Notes: generated by a model from the sequence alone, not told the origin. Counted from the first letter of the stretch, positions 26,672 to 34,847 are shown. The stretch: DNA of 64,000 bases from an uncultured Marmoricola sp. (GCF_943913695.1 NZ_CALTZE010000004.1:1-64000), one strand, 5' to 3'. Numbers and translations: made by a program.

Positions 26672-27550
26672 AGTTCCGGCTGGTCCAAGAGCTTGCCGCG
26701 GACGAGACCCAGCGGGTCGATGTCACGGTGGCCTGCCGGGTTCTGGGTGTCTCGAGCTCGGGCTACTACGAGTGGCTCACGCGGCCGCGCTCGACGCGCG
26801 AGGTCGCCGATGCTGAGCTCCTCGAGACCATCGAACGGATCCACTACGACTCCCGGTGCTCTTACGGCTCCCCGCGAGTCCATGCCGAGCTGCGCCTCGG
26901 ACTTGGTGTCCGGGTCGGGCGCAAACGTCGCCCGACTGATGCGCACCCGCGGCCTGGTCGGTATCTGCCACCAGCGCAAACGCCGCGGCTGGAAGCCCGC
27001 GCCGGCCACCCACGAGGACCTCGTCAAGCGACGATTCACCGCGGACGCCCCGGACCGGGTGTGGTTCACCGATGTCACCCAGCACCGCGCTGGCGACGGG
27101 TGGGTCTACTGCTGTGCGGTGATCGACGCCTTCTCCCGCAAGGTCGTGGGCTGGTCGATCGCCGACCACATCCGCTCCGAGCTCGTCGCCGACGCCCTGG
27201 AGATGGCCCGCTGGCAACGCCGCCCGCTACCGGGCGCAATCGTGCACGCCGACCGCGGCAGCGTCTCCACCTCGTGGGTCTTCGGCCACCGGCTCCGCGA
27301 AGCCGGCCTGCTCGGCTCCATGGGCAAGGTCGCCTCCAGCGTCGACAACGCCCTCATCGAATCGTTCTGGTCCACCATGCAACGCGAGCTCCTGGACCGC
27401 CGCGACTGGGACAGCCGGGCCGAACTCGCCGCAGCGATCTTCGAGTGGATCGAAGGCTGGTACAACCCGATACGCCGACACAGCAGCCTCGGCATGGTCT
27501 CTCCGCACGAGTACGAACTGCTTCACACCGCCGCACCAGGAGCGGCATGA
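26668..27550 (+). pseudogene. IS3 orfB transposase, frameshifted
   Basis: A DDE integrase-type transposase. The N-terminal part (FRLVQELAADETQRVDVTVAC, SSGYYEWLTRP) is in one frame, and the part from VARLMRTRGLVGICHQRKRR is in another; the break is near 26920-26935. The catalytic residues remain: FTDVT, HADRGS and ALIESFW, followed by RRHSSLGMVSPHEYE. It cannot make an intact enzyme without frameshifting. Confidence 0.88.
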
Positions 27551-27589
27551 TCACCACACCCACCGTGTCCGGGAAACCGGGTCGGGCTC

Positions 27590-27620
27590 CCGCTAGAGTC
27601 TCAGGTCAACCTGAAGTCAA
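27590..27620 (-). promoter_or_regulatory. MerR-type promoter with 19-bp spacer, pointing into the IS
   Basis: On the minus strand TTGACT (27620-27615) and TAGCGG (27595-27590) are separated by exactly 19 bp. The spacer holds the palindrome TCAGGT-CA-ACCTGA (27601-27614). This over-long spacer with a central dyad is the hallmark of MerR-activated promoters. The IS right end touches the -10, so the former target gene is gone. Confidence 0.6.
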
Positions 27621-27631
27621 GGGGGCCGCGC

Positions 27632-28021
27632 ATGAAGATCGGGGAAGCCGCCAGGAAACTCGGTGTCGCCACTCATGTGCTGCGCCACTGGGAGGAAGTC
27701 GGGGTGGTGGTGCCGCGACGCGCCGCATCCGGCCACAGGCACTACGACGAGGAGCACCTGACACGTGCCCGGGTGCTCCAGTCCTGCCAGAGGATCGGAT
27801 TGAGCCTGGCAGAGATCCGTCAGGTGCTGGACCGGTCTCAGGCTGGCCGAACTGCCGTAATCGAGGATCGGCTTCGCGCTATTCGTCGACAGCAGCAACA
27901 CCTGCGTGCCGCAGCGACCTTCTTGCAACATGTCATCGATTGCCGCCACGACATGCTCGTCCGGTGCCCTGAGTGCAGCGAGTTCGCATCCGCCTCTACC
28001 TCTGCGGGCACCCAGTCCTAA
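27632..28021 (+). CDS. MerR-family transcriptional regulator
   Basis: A 129-aa regulator. The N-terminal winged helix (MKIGEAARKLGVATHVLRHWEEVGVVVP) and the wing (ASGHRHYDEEHLTRARVL) are followed by the dimerisation coiled coil (RLRAIRRQQQHLRAAATFLQHVIDC). A short tail with three cysteines and a histidine (DCRHDM, RCPECSEF) could bind a metal, though the effector is unknown. AAGGGGG precedes ATG 27632. It is divergent from the MerR-type promoter just upstream, so it probably activated a now-lost gene. Confidence 0.88.
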   Translation: MKIGEAARKLGVATHVLRHWEEVGVVVPRRAASGHRHYDEEHLTRARVLQSCQRIGLSLAEIRQVLDRSQAGRTAVIEDRLRAIRRQQQHLRAAATFLQHVIDCRHDMLVRCPECSEFASASTSAGTQS

Positions 28022-28023
28022 CC

Positions 28024-28060
28024 GTGGCAGGATCTTTGCGAAACCCGGCGGACCTGCCAC
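28024..28060 (+). terminator. Weak hairpin after the merR gene
   Basis: GTGGCAGG and CCTGCCAC form an 8-bp stem with a 21-base loop just after the MerR stop. The large loop makes it doubtful. The rest of the gap to 28190 shows nothing else. Confidence 0.3.
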
Positions 28061-28190
28061 TCGTCTGCGGTGACCGGCGCACGCCAGTGTGGCGAGCATT
28101 CCGGACGCTCGGGACCGCGGCGCGCGCGCTCCGAGCGTGGTGCCCGTCTTCTGAACGAGGAGGGATCAGCTCATCGATGAGGAGTCGTTC

Positions 28191-28502
28191 GTGCAGTTTC
28201 ATGACGCTGTCCAGTTCACCGCCGACCGCCCCTGGGGCTCGGCGCACATTGCATCGATAGATGAGGCGACGGTGCGCCTGCATTGGACTGACGAGCCCTA
28301 TGTCTGGCACGTCAACGACGGCAGCGAAGTCTTCGTTGTTCTCGACGGAGCCGTCGACATGCACTACCGAGAGGCCGGATGCGAGCGGGTCCAGCGACTG
28401 ACCCCGGGATTGATCTGCCTGGCCGAGCCAGGGGACGAGCACGTCGCGCACCCTGCAGCGGAGGCCCGCATCCTCCTCATCGAACGCAGGGGCAGCGTCT
28501 AG
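28191..28502 (+). CDS. Small cupin-domain protein
   Basis: A 103-aa single-cupin beta-barrel. The motif 1 region is YVWHVNDGSEVFVVLDGAVDMHYRE and motif 2 is PGLICLAEPGDEHVAHPA, with candidate metal ligands His, Glu and His. The first motif is degenerate (WHVNDGSE), so metal binding is likely but not certain. GTG 28191 follows GAGGAG. Ligand and reaction are unknown. Convergent with the EamA gene. Confidence 0.8.
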   Translation: MQFHDAVQFTADRPWGSAHIASIDEATVRLHWTDEPYVWHVNDGSEVFVVLDGAVDMHYREAGCERVQRLTPGLICLAEPGDEHVAHPAAEARILLIERRGSV

Positions 28503-28519
28503 CAACGGCTCGCCGCAGG

Positions 28520-29425
28520 TCACGGCTTCGGCGCACCGACATGCATCGTGGCCTTGCGACGCGCGAGGCCATGGCGCGAAGATCGTCCGAGCGTGACACA
28601 GGCGACTGCGCACAGCACCAGCACGATTCCGGCGACCTGCAGCACCGTGAGCCGTTCGCCCGCGATGCCGACGCCGAGCACTACGCCGGTCGTCGGGTTG
28701 AGCAGTCCGACGACTCCCACGGTGCCGGCGGGCAGTCTCTGCATCCCAGAGAACCAGCACGCGAAAGCAAGGGCGGTCGCGACCAAAGCAACGTAGGCGT
28801 ACGCAGCCACGCCGGTGACGCCTACGTGCGGCGGCGCGCCCTCTACGAGTACGGCGAGCGGCGTCAGCACGGCACCACCCGCGGCCAACTGCCACGCAGT
28901 CAGATGCATCGCGGGAGTTCCGTCGTTCCAACGCTTCGCGAGGACCGACCCCAGAGACCACATCACCAGTGCCCCCAAGCTGGCGAGCACTCCCTTGAGG
29001 TCTATCGGCGCTGTGCCTGCCGAGACGATCAGAGGAACACCCAGCATTCCCAACGCGGCACCCACCGACGGCAGGATCGTCGGCCTCTCGCCAGCGACGA
29101 GCCAGGCAAGCGCCATGAGGACGACGGGACTGGCCGCCATGACGGACGCAGCGACACTCGAGGGCAGGAGCGTGGCAGCGAGGTAGACGAGGAGGAAGAA
29201 GGCACTCACATTGAGAATGCCCAGCACGGCCGAGCGCCACCACCACGGACCATGGGGCGGCTTGCGCACCATGATTCCGACGACGACAGCCGCGGGCAGT
29301 GCGCGTAGAGCCGCTCCCCAGAGCGGCGAGTCGCTGGGCAGGGCTTGGTGCGTGACGACGTACATCGAGCCCCAAGCGACGGGGGCTATCGCCACGACCA
29401 GGATCCCCTTCAGGTTACCTTCCAT
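28520..29425 (-). CDS. EamA/DMT-superfamily transporter
   Basis: A 301-aa inner-membrane exporter with ten predicted helices in two EamA repeats; PVAWGSMYVVTHQALPSDSPLWGAALRALPAA starts the first and SLGALVMWSLGSVLAKRW the second. Such proteins export amino acids or other metabolites; the substrate is unknown. Start codon 29425 lies in the middle of a perfect 20-bp palindrome, so translation and repressor binding share the same bases; the message is likely leaderless or very short-leadered. Divergent from a MarR regulator. Confidence 0.9.
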   Translation of the reverse strand: MEGNLKGILVVAIAPVAWGSMYVVTHQALPSDSPLWGAALRALPAAVVVGIMVRKPPHGPWWWRSAVLGILNVSAFFLLVYLAATLLPSSVAASVMAASPVVLMALAWLVAGERPTILPSVGAALGMLGVPLIVSAGTAPIDLKGVLASLGALVMWSLGSVLAKRWNDGTPAMHLTAWQLAAGGAVLTPLAVLVEGAPPHVGVTGVAAYAYVALVATALAFACWFSGMQRLPAGTVGVVGLLNPTTGVVLGVGIAGERLTVLQVAGIVLVLCAVACVTLGRSSRHGLARRKATMHVGAPKP

Positions 29426-29454
29426 GGAAGGTAATTTACCTTACTGAGAAGGTA
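29415..29454. promoter_or_regulatory. Two palindromic MarR operators in the EamA/MarR gap
   Basis: TTACCTTCCATGGAAGGTAA (29415-29434) is a perfect 20-bp palindrome covering the EamA start codon. TACCTT-N6-AAGGTA (29437-29454) repeats the half-site three bases further on. The shared TTACCTT half-site and divergent layout strongly suggest binding by the adjacent MarR protein. Confidence 0.75.
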
Positions 29455-29464
29455 GATTGGGACC

Positions 29465-29968
29465 ATGTCTTCCGAAGCAGCCGCCGACGCGGTCGACTAC
29501 GTCCTCGAGCAGTGGGCGCAGGAGCGTCCCGACCTCGACGTCTCACCCATAGGCGTCATCGGTCGACTCCACCGAGTCGGCGACCACCTCAGGCGAGCCC
29601 TCGTCGCCGAGTACGAGCATCACGGTCTCAGCGAGGGGGAGTTCGACGTCCTGGCGACACTGCTACGCCAAGGCGACCCCTACGTGATGCAGCCCCGGGA
29701 GCTCGCGAGCCAGACCATGGTCACGACGGGCGGGATGACCAAGCGCATCGACCGCCTCGTGACCCTCGGACTCGTCGAGCGTGTGACGGGGTCTCCAGAC
29801 GCACGAACGCGACCTGTCGCGCTGACATCACACGGGCGGACCCTTATCAACGAGGCGTTCTCCGCCCACGTGCGCAACGAGCAGGCACTGATCGCACCGC
29901 TGGCCCGAGCCGATCGCGACGCACTGACCGACATCCTCCGGCGATGGCAACACGCACTAGGTGAGTGA
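29465..29968 (+). CDS. MarR-family transcriptional regulator
   Basis: A 167-aa MarR dimer: N-terminal helices (VIGRLHRVGDHLRRALVAEYEHHGLSEGEFDVLATLL), recognition helix MVTTGGMTKRIDRLVTLGLVERV, and wing SPDARTRPVALTSHG. It most likely represses the divergent EamA exporter and itself through the two palindromes ending 10 bp before its start. Confidence 0.9.
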   Translation: MSSEAAADAVDYVLEQWAQERPDLDVSPIGVIGRLHRVGDHLRRALVAEYEHHGLSEGEFDVLATLLRQGDPYVMQPRELASQTMVTTGGMTKRIDRLVTLGLVERVTGSPDARTRPVALTSHGRTLINEAFSAHVRNEQALIAPLARADRDALTDILRRWQHALGE

Positions 29969-30244
29969 CCCTGCGCGAGCGAGTGCGCGGGCCGGCGGCC
30001 CCGCCGATCTGCTGTGAGCTAGAGGCCTTGCCCGAGGCGACGCCCTGTTCGGCCGGGGGCGACAACCCCGATCAGCACCGGCGAACATCACCGTCAAGCA
30101 GGCGCCCTGACCCAACCAATGAGCAGCAGACCGGGGACCAGCGCGGGATAGGAGGCCTGCCGGAAGACCTGACCTCCCCGCTCGTATGCGGATGAGCGGC
30201 GGGCAGATCGCGCGGCGCGTTGCTCACGTGGCGCTGCACCTAGC

Positions 30245-30703
30245 TCAGCGATCCTCGTCGGCAAGGGCCGGTTCATCCGAGGAGTCCCCTCGCACCGGGC
30301 CGCACTCGAGCTGGATCTGCGCGGTGGCCAGAATTCCCATGACCGCGGCCGCCAAGGAGACGGTGAATCCCGCGACTGCACCGACGCTGCGTGCGGCACC
30401 TCCGATGATCGGGACCAGGGTGATCCCGAACTGGAATGCGACGATGTAGAGCGCGGACGCTCGGTCGGGCCAGGCTGGGGCTACCCGCAGGATGGTGCTC
30501 TGCCAGCTGACGGCCAGGCCCGAGTAGGCAAGCGCGAGCAGCGAGAGCCAGGTTACGGCGAGGATCCGCCCGTCCGCGATCGTGGCAATAGCGAAGGCCA
30601 CGGCGACCGCGATCGCTTGGATCAGGAGGGTCCGCGAGGGCCACTTGTCCGAGGTGCGCGCGGCGATGGGGGCGCTCGCCGCGCTCCAGAGCGACCCCGC
30701 GGA
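30245..30703 (-). pseudogene. MFS transporter, C-terminal third only
   Basis: The frame shows the end of a major facilitator: ASAPIAARTSDKWPSRTLLI (the inter-helix motif GxxSDR-like), then four helices and the C-terminal tail. The first two-thirds are missing. Upstream sequence at 30700 switches directly to a LacI gene fragment on the other strand. The spacer 29969-30244 before it holds no recognisable feature. Confidence 0.7.
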
Positions 30704-30704
30704 G

Positions 30705-30887
30705 TTGCGTCCGCAGGTCACCCTGACCGGGTTCGACGCCCTACCCGAAGCGGAGCGCCGAGGGATCACCACGGTGAGGCAGGACCTACGGGGCCAGGGG
30801 AAGATCGCAGTCGCCGCCATCCTCGGCAAGACCGATCTCCCCCACGCGTCGCCGTGGGAACTCATCGAGGGAGTCACCACCCTTTGA
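30705..30887 (+). pseudogene. LacI-family regulator, C-terminal fragment
   Basis: About 60 residues, VTLTGFDALPEAERRGITTVRQDLRGQGKIAVAAIL, match the end of LacI/GalR effector domains (TGFD...LTTVRQP...G). There is no DNA-binding domain or start. It shares its break point near 30700 with the MFS fragment, so both were truncated by one event. Confidence 0.75.
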
Positions 30888-30950
30888 GCGGTGACCCATC
30901 GCCGCTCGTGAGTCCGGTTCGTCTCCAGGCCCCGGGATGCCCCGCTCCTC

Positions 30951-31391
30951 CTAGTCCGTAGCCGGTCGATCAGCCTTCGGTCGCGATACGCGCGCGGAGC
31001 CGTGTGCCAGCGCACAGAGGGCCACGTCGCCGGCGGAGTCGACGATCTCGAGACGAGCGCTGCACACCGCGACACGCTCGTCGGCATGGTCGACGACGGC
31101 GCGCGTGCGCAGTCGCCCACTCCGAGCCGCGTGGTGGTATCGCACGGTCACGTCCGTGGTGAGGATGTCGGCACCGAGCACGCTCCCGGCCGCGAAGGTC
31201 AACGCGTTGTCGGCGCAGTAGGCCAGCACGCCGCCATGCACCAACCCGTCCTGCTGATGATGCCGCTCGTCGATCGCGAGCTCGAGGACGGCCTCTCCTC
31301 CACCGAAAGCCGTGAGGCGAGCGCCGAGCAGGGCGTTGAGAGGCTGAGCGGCGAGCACGCGCTGCGCGAACGCGAGGTCGGGCGCGCTCAT
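30951..31391 (-). CDS. PaaI-family acyl-CoA thioesterase
   Basis: A 146-aa hotdog-fold thioesterase. The PaaI active-site segment is present: HHQQDGLVHGGVLAYCADNALTFAA, with the catalytic Asp in ADNA and the HGG loop. TDVTVRYHHAARSGRLRTRA is the typical following strand pair. The start overlaps the stop of the DUF6506 gene, so the two are co-transcribed. The acyl substrate is unknown. Confidence 0.9.
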   Translation of the reverse strand: MSAPDLAFAQRVLAAQPLNALLGARLTAFGGGEAVLELAIDERHHQQDGLVHGGVLAYCADNALTFAAGSVLGADILTTDVTVRYHHAARSGRLRTRAVVDHADERVAVCSARLEIVDSAGDVALCALAHGSARVSRPKADRPATD

Positions 31392-31675
31392 GCGAGGTCG
31401 CCCGCTGCCAGGGCGTCGACCGCGAAGCTCCCCGCCCCGACTGCGCTTCGTCCGTCGACCACCTCAAGGATCCGGGAGATGGCCGAGGAGGAGAAGCCGC
31501 CGTACAGCTCGATGAGCCGGACTCCGGCGTCCGCGAGACCCCGGGCGACCTCCGGGATGTCGGATGGCTGATCGACCGGAACGATCGTCGTGGACGTGCT
31601 CGCGACTTCCCTGACGAGCCGGTCCCGCCGAGAGTCCGCACCCGGGGCCTCGAAGATCAGGCCTCTTCTGCTCAC
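31388..31675 (-). CDS. DUF6506-like small protein
   Basis: A 95-aa protein (FEAPGADSRRDRLVREV, IVPVDQPSDIPEVARGLADAGVRLIELYGGFS) with alpha/beta alternation resembling the DUF6506 family. Family assignment is from memory of the pattern GxxLIELCGGF, so moderate. GTG start; overlaps the thioesterase gene. Possibly an enzyme or regulator acting with the thioesterase, function unknown. Confidence 0.65.
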   Translation of the reverse strand: MSRRGLIFEAPGADSRRDRLVREVASTSTTIVPVDQPSDIPEVARGLADAGVRLIELYGGFSSSAISRILEVVDGRSAVGAGSFAVDALAAGDLA

Positions 31676-31703
31676 CGTCTTCAGTCCTCTCTGCTTGTTC
31701 GCA

Positions 31704-32159
31704 TCAGTTGGTCTCGTTGGCGTCAGCGATCCGCTCCGACATCAGGCGGAGGACTCGGAGTTCCTCGGGAGTCAGGTGATCGAGGAACCGGGAGCGGACC
31801 GACTCGACGTGAGCGGGCACCGCACGACCCAGCTCCGCCATGCCCTGGTCGCTGAGGACGTAGATCGATCCACGGGCATCCGCGGGGTCTGGTTCGCGCG
31901 AGATGAGTCCTCGTTCCTCCATGCGGCCAGCGTGGTGGGAGAGCCGACTCCGCGACCAGGCCATCTTCGCGGCGAGCTCCTTCAGACCGCCGCGTCGGTC
32001 TGCGCGTTCGGACAGCGTGCTGAGGACCTCGTAGTCGGTCATGGACAAGCCCGTCGGGGCGAGATCTCGGGCGAGACCCGGCGGCAGGAGTGTCAGCAAC
32101 CGCCTGAACTGCATCCAGGAGTCCAGCTCGTCGGCGTCCAGCCAGCGCGTCTCGGCCAC
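31704..32159 (-). CDS. MarR-family transcriptional regulator
   Basis: A 151-aa winged-helix regulator (GLSMTDYEVLSTLSERADRRGGLKELAAKMAWSRSRLSHHAGRMEERGLI; wing DPADARGSIYVLSDQG). Start GTG 32159 (VAETRWLDADELDSW) is preferred because the longer ATG at 32186 lies inside the operator and adds an atypical N-terminus. TATGCT lies just upstream, so the message may be leaderless. Divergent from the reductase-acetyltransferase fusion, with two matching palindromes between. Confidence 0.88.
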   Translation of the reverse strand: MAETRWLDADELDSWMQFRRLLTLLPPGLARDLAPTGLSMTDYEVLSTLSERADRRGGLKELAAKMAWSRSRLSHHAGRMEERGLISREPDPADARGSIYVLSDQGMAELGRAVPAHVESVRSRFLDHLTPEELRVLRLMSERIADANETN

Positions 32160-32173
32160 CCGGACAGCATATC

Positions 32174-32218
32174 TTTGACACGTCATAGAACCTAGGCTAG
32201 TTTCGATGACATGTCAAA
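32174..32218. promoter_or_regulatory. Twin MarR operators TGACACGTCA / TGACATGTCA
   Basis: TTTGACACGTCAT (32174-32186) and ATGACATGTCAAA (32206-32218) are near-perfect inverted copies, and each core is itself a palindrome. The right copy covers the start codon of the FMN-reductase fusion gene. The spacing between centres is 32 bp, about three helical turns, suiting two repressor dimers on one face. Confidence 0.75.
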
Positions 32219-33299
32219 GAAAGATTCAACGGTTCGCGTCCTGCTCCTCATCGGAAGCGTGCGTGCCGACCGACGAGCAGACGCGATCGCGCGTTGGTGG
32301 CACGCCGCGACCTCGCGGCGACTGGCGGAGCTCGACAGCCGGGTCGACGTCGCCGACCTGCGAACGATGGCCCTTCCGCTGGACGACGAGCCCGACGAAC
32401 CCGCCTCGGGCGCCTACCGCAGCGCCAGCACACGCGCCTGGAGCAGGTTAGTCGACCAGTCCGACGCCGTCGTCGTGTTGACGAGCGAGCACAACCACGC
32501 CCTGCCGGCCGCCCTGAAGAACGCGTTCGACCACCTCTCCAGCGAATGGGGCGCCAAACCGGTGAGCTGGGTGAGCTACGGCAACACCTCAGCCGGGACG
32601 CGCGCGCTCCTGGGCGGCAAGCAGGTCGCCACGACCCTCGGCATGGTTCCGGTCCGACCCGACATCTCGATCCGCCTGGCAGACCTCACCGACGGCGATC
32701 TGCCGTACGACGCACAAAGGGACCTCGCGGCCCAGGCAGCGGTCACCGAACTGGTCCGCTGGGCACGCGCGAGCAGAGCGCTACGCCGCGAACGCCTCGA
32801 TGTCCCCGGACTGGCCATCGGCTACGACGCTCACCTCGCGGTGGCGGACGACGCAGCGGAGCTCCTCGTGCTGCAGCGCGCATGCTGGGTCGACGAGGCG
32901 ATCGCGAACGACACGCTCGACATCGCAGCTCTGCACGAATCCGTCGAATCGGTCGCTCGACGCATCGAGCAGCGCGACGTCATCCTGGTGCGCCACGGCG
33001 GACGGCTCGTCGCAGCCGTCCAGTCCTGGCCAGAGGGTCGGACGTGGCACATCGGACGCCTCATGGCCGCCCCGGACCACCGTCGCCGCGGAGTTGCCAG
33101 CGCACTGCTGGCGTACGCCGAGACCCTGGCCGCGGTCTCCACGGACCGCATCCAACTGTCCACCGGAACCAAGAGCAGCACGAACCTGGCGTTCTACCGG
33201 TCACGTGGCTACAAGCACCTTAATGACATCGCGGACGGCGGCGACGCCGCGACCCTGACCAAGATCCAACTTCAGCACCCGGCGGGAGCGGCACGATGA
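32211..33299 (+). CDS. NADPH-dependent FMN reductase fused to a GNAT acetyltransferase
   Basis: A 362-aa two-domain protein. Residues 8-185 are a flavodoxin-like FMN reductase (LLLIGSVRADRRADAIARWW; SEHNHALPAALKNAFDHLSSEW; WVSYGNTSAGTRALL). Residues 210-350 are a GNAT N-acetyltransferase with the acetyl-CoA loop APDHRRRGVASALLAYAE and the late NLAFYRSRGYK strand. Each half occurs alone; the joined form is unusual and suggests reduction and acetylation of one toxic substrate. It is divergent from a MarR regulator with operators overlapping its start codon. Confidence 0.88.
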   Translation: MSKKDSTVRVLLLIGSVRADRRADAIARWWHAATSRRLAELDSRVDVADLRTMALPLDDEPDEPASGAYRSASTRAWSRLVDQSDAVVVLTSEHNHALPAALKNAFDHLSSEWGAKPVSWVSYGNTSAGTRALLGGKQVATTLGMVPVRPDISIRLADLTDGDLPYDAQRDLAAQAAVTELVRWARASRALRRERLDVPGLAIGYDAHLAVADDAAELLVLQRACWVDEAIANDTLDIAALHESVESVARRIEQRDVILVRHGGRLVAAVQSWPEGRTWHIGRLMAAPDHRRRGVASALLAYAETLAAVSTDRIQLSTGTKSSTNLAFYRSRGYKHLNDIADGGDAATLTKIQLQHPAGAAR

Positions 33300-33359
33300 C
33301 ACGACGCCTCATCCGACCAGCGGTGGCCACCGCCCACAGCAGCTGCCTCGCACTCTCCG

Positions 33360-33650
33360 ACTGCAGCATGCTCGACGGTCGCAACGGTGATCGCCCTCGA
33401 GTCGCCAGTCAGCGAGCCGTCCACCCCCAGCACCACACGTGCGCGGTGCTCAATCGTCCGCTCTGCATCGGTGATCGCGTCCACGTTGGAGACCGAGAGG
33501 AATTGGTCCTCCACCCGGTCCAGCCACTGCCCCAAGTTGCTACCCGGCACCACGAGCCGGTCAGCGAACACCTTCGTGCGCGCCAGCAACTCCGGTGACA
33601 GGCAGTCAGCCCGATGTAGGAGCTGTCTTTGCGCTGCCAAGGCACCAGGC
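33360..33650 (-). pseudogene. Possible phage terminase-like relic
   Basis: Within the 414-bp gap 33300-33713 only one stretch looks coding: the minus strand reads LSPELLARTKVFADRLVVPGSNLGQWLDRVEDQFLSV and ARVVLGVDGSLTGDSRAITVATVE. The second piece resembles the nuclease strand of phage terminase large subunits (GxDGSxxxDSxAL). There is no start, and the end runs into unrelated sequence. The rest of the gap shows nothing. Confidence 0.3.
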
Positions 33651-33713
33651 TGGGCCGGTGCCGCGCCCGCGCTGCCGTGGCGCGCCGTCCTCGCCGACTG
33701 CAATGCCCACTCA

Positions 33714-34847
33714 TCAAAGAGTGAGCTCGAATTCTGCGCGCCCATAACGTCTACCGTTAATCTGCAGTTCGACGCTATGTGCGCCTGGGTACAGGACACG
33801 TGTACTGGTGAGCTCAAAGGGACGGCGTCGGGCTATCTCGACGGTCTCCCCCGGGCCCAGGTTTACCGTCGCCATCTTAAAGACCTTGGCCGCCGTCCTG
33901 CCCCGTGCCTTGCGATAGTTGACGACGAAGTCGACGCTCATGCGAATGGCCGCGAGGTCTGTGTTCGTCAAGATGGCGCGCACCTCGATCGCTCCCCCCA
34001 CCCGCACGGACGACCGATCGAGCAGCGGTCCGACGACCTGAGGATCTCCGGCGAAACCCAAGGCTGCGAGCGCCTCTTGGTCACCCCGCTTGACCAAGGT
34101 TCGAAACGAACGCTTCACCAACTGATGTGTGTTGTGGTCCGGATCTGCGAGCCACCGTTTTCCTATCTCGACAGCCAGGCGTGGGTGACGCCTGGACAGA
34201 TCGTTCACGTGGTTGGCCACTGAGCGGCGGACATACGCACTGTCGTCTCGGTAGAGAGCGTCGACAATCGGCACAGTCAATGACGGACTCAGGTGTAAGG
34301 CAGGCACCTGCTTGCCCCACGGCAAGTAACTCCGCGTGCCCTCGCTTGCGAGGCGTCGCACGTGATCGTTGGGGTCCGCGCACCAGCGGGTGACTGCTGC
34401 GACAGCACGAGGGGCGTCGGCATCGAGGAAGATCCGCAGGGCGAACTCCGCGCTCAGCCGGTGTGTCATCTGACGCATCAGCTCGAGCCCCGCCTCGAAA
34501 GGGCCCGGTTGCACTCGCTCGCTCTCTCTACCGGAGGCGTCCACAGCCAGCCGTGCAACTGCTTCCGACACTGGCCAAATCATCCAGCCCCGGAAGCGCT
34601 CCTGTCTCAGGCTGTTTGTGACGATATTCGCAAGCACGTCAAAGTCGCCCTCTGTGTCTGCGATTACGGCATCACGCACCACGTCCACGCGCGAGCGCAG
34701 TGGGTTGTCCTGCAAGGTGCGGCCACTCCCCGCGAGCGCCGCCCACCTGCGAGAACGACGCGTCGGCAGCAGCGCGCCGGAGGCGGCAAAGATGCTTCTG
34801 AGCTCTGCGACGAGCGGCGCGTTGATGAGCTCGTCCATTGCGCCCAT
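33714..34847 (-). CDS. DNA alkylation repair protein, AlkD-like HEAT-repeat
   Basis: A 377-aa protein. Residues 1-260 are helical HEAT-like repeats of the AlkD DNA-glycosylase type (APRAVAAVTRWCADPNDHVRRLASEG, YRDDSAYVRRSVANHVNDLSRRHP, NTHQLVKRSFRTLVKRGDQEAL). Residues 270-377 form a beta-rich C-terminal domain (VGGAIEVRAILTNTD, ETVEIARRRPFELTST). AlkD-like enzymes excise alkylated bases from DNA. Start ATG 34847 has GGAGGGAG upstream. It is followed, in reverse order on the map, by a MerR-type regulator gene and an AlkB-like gene. Confidence 0.85.
   Translation of the reverse strand: MGAMDELINAPLVAELRSIFAASGALLPTRRSRRWAALAGSGRTLQDNPLRSRVDVVRDAVIADTEGDFDVLANIVTNSLRQERFRGWMIWPVSEAVARLAVDASGRESERVQPGPFEAGLELMRQMTHRLSAEFALRIFLDADAPRAVAAVTRWCADPNDHVRRLASEGTRSYLPWGKQVPALHLSPSLTVPIVDALYRDDSAYVRRSVANHVNDLSRRHPRLAVEIGKRWLADPDHNTHQLVKRSFRTLVKRGDQEALAALGFAGDPQVVGPLLDRSSVRVGGAIEVRAILTNTDLAAIRMSVDFVVNYRKARGRTAAKVFKMATVNLGPGETVEIARRRPFELTSTRVLYPGAHSVELQINGRRYGRAEFELTL

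Larger units (their letters stand above)
26322..27590 (+). mobile_element. IS3-family insertion sequence, decayed, with 25-bp terminal inverted repeats
   Basis: A 1269-bp element bounded by inverted repeats at 26322-26346 and 27566-27590 (22 of 25 positions match; both start GGAGCC and contain GACCCGGTT). It holds orfA and orfB in the standard IS3 arrangement, both frameshifted. No target duplication is visible, and the flanks belong to unrelated genes (ICMT remnant left, MerR promoter right). Confidence 0.88.

Noticed and set aside
33387..34223. Plus-strand frame opposite the AlkD-like gene
   Set aside because: Ser/Arg/Thr-rich shadow without start signals; the minus strand has a coherent HEAT-repeat protein.
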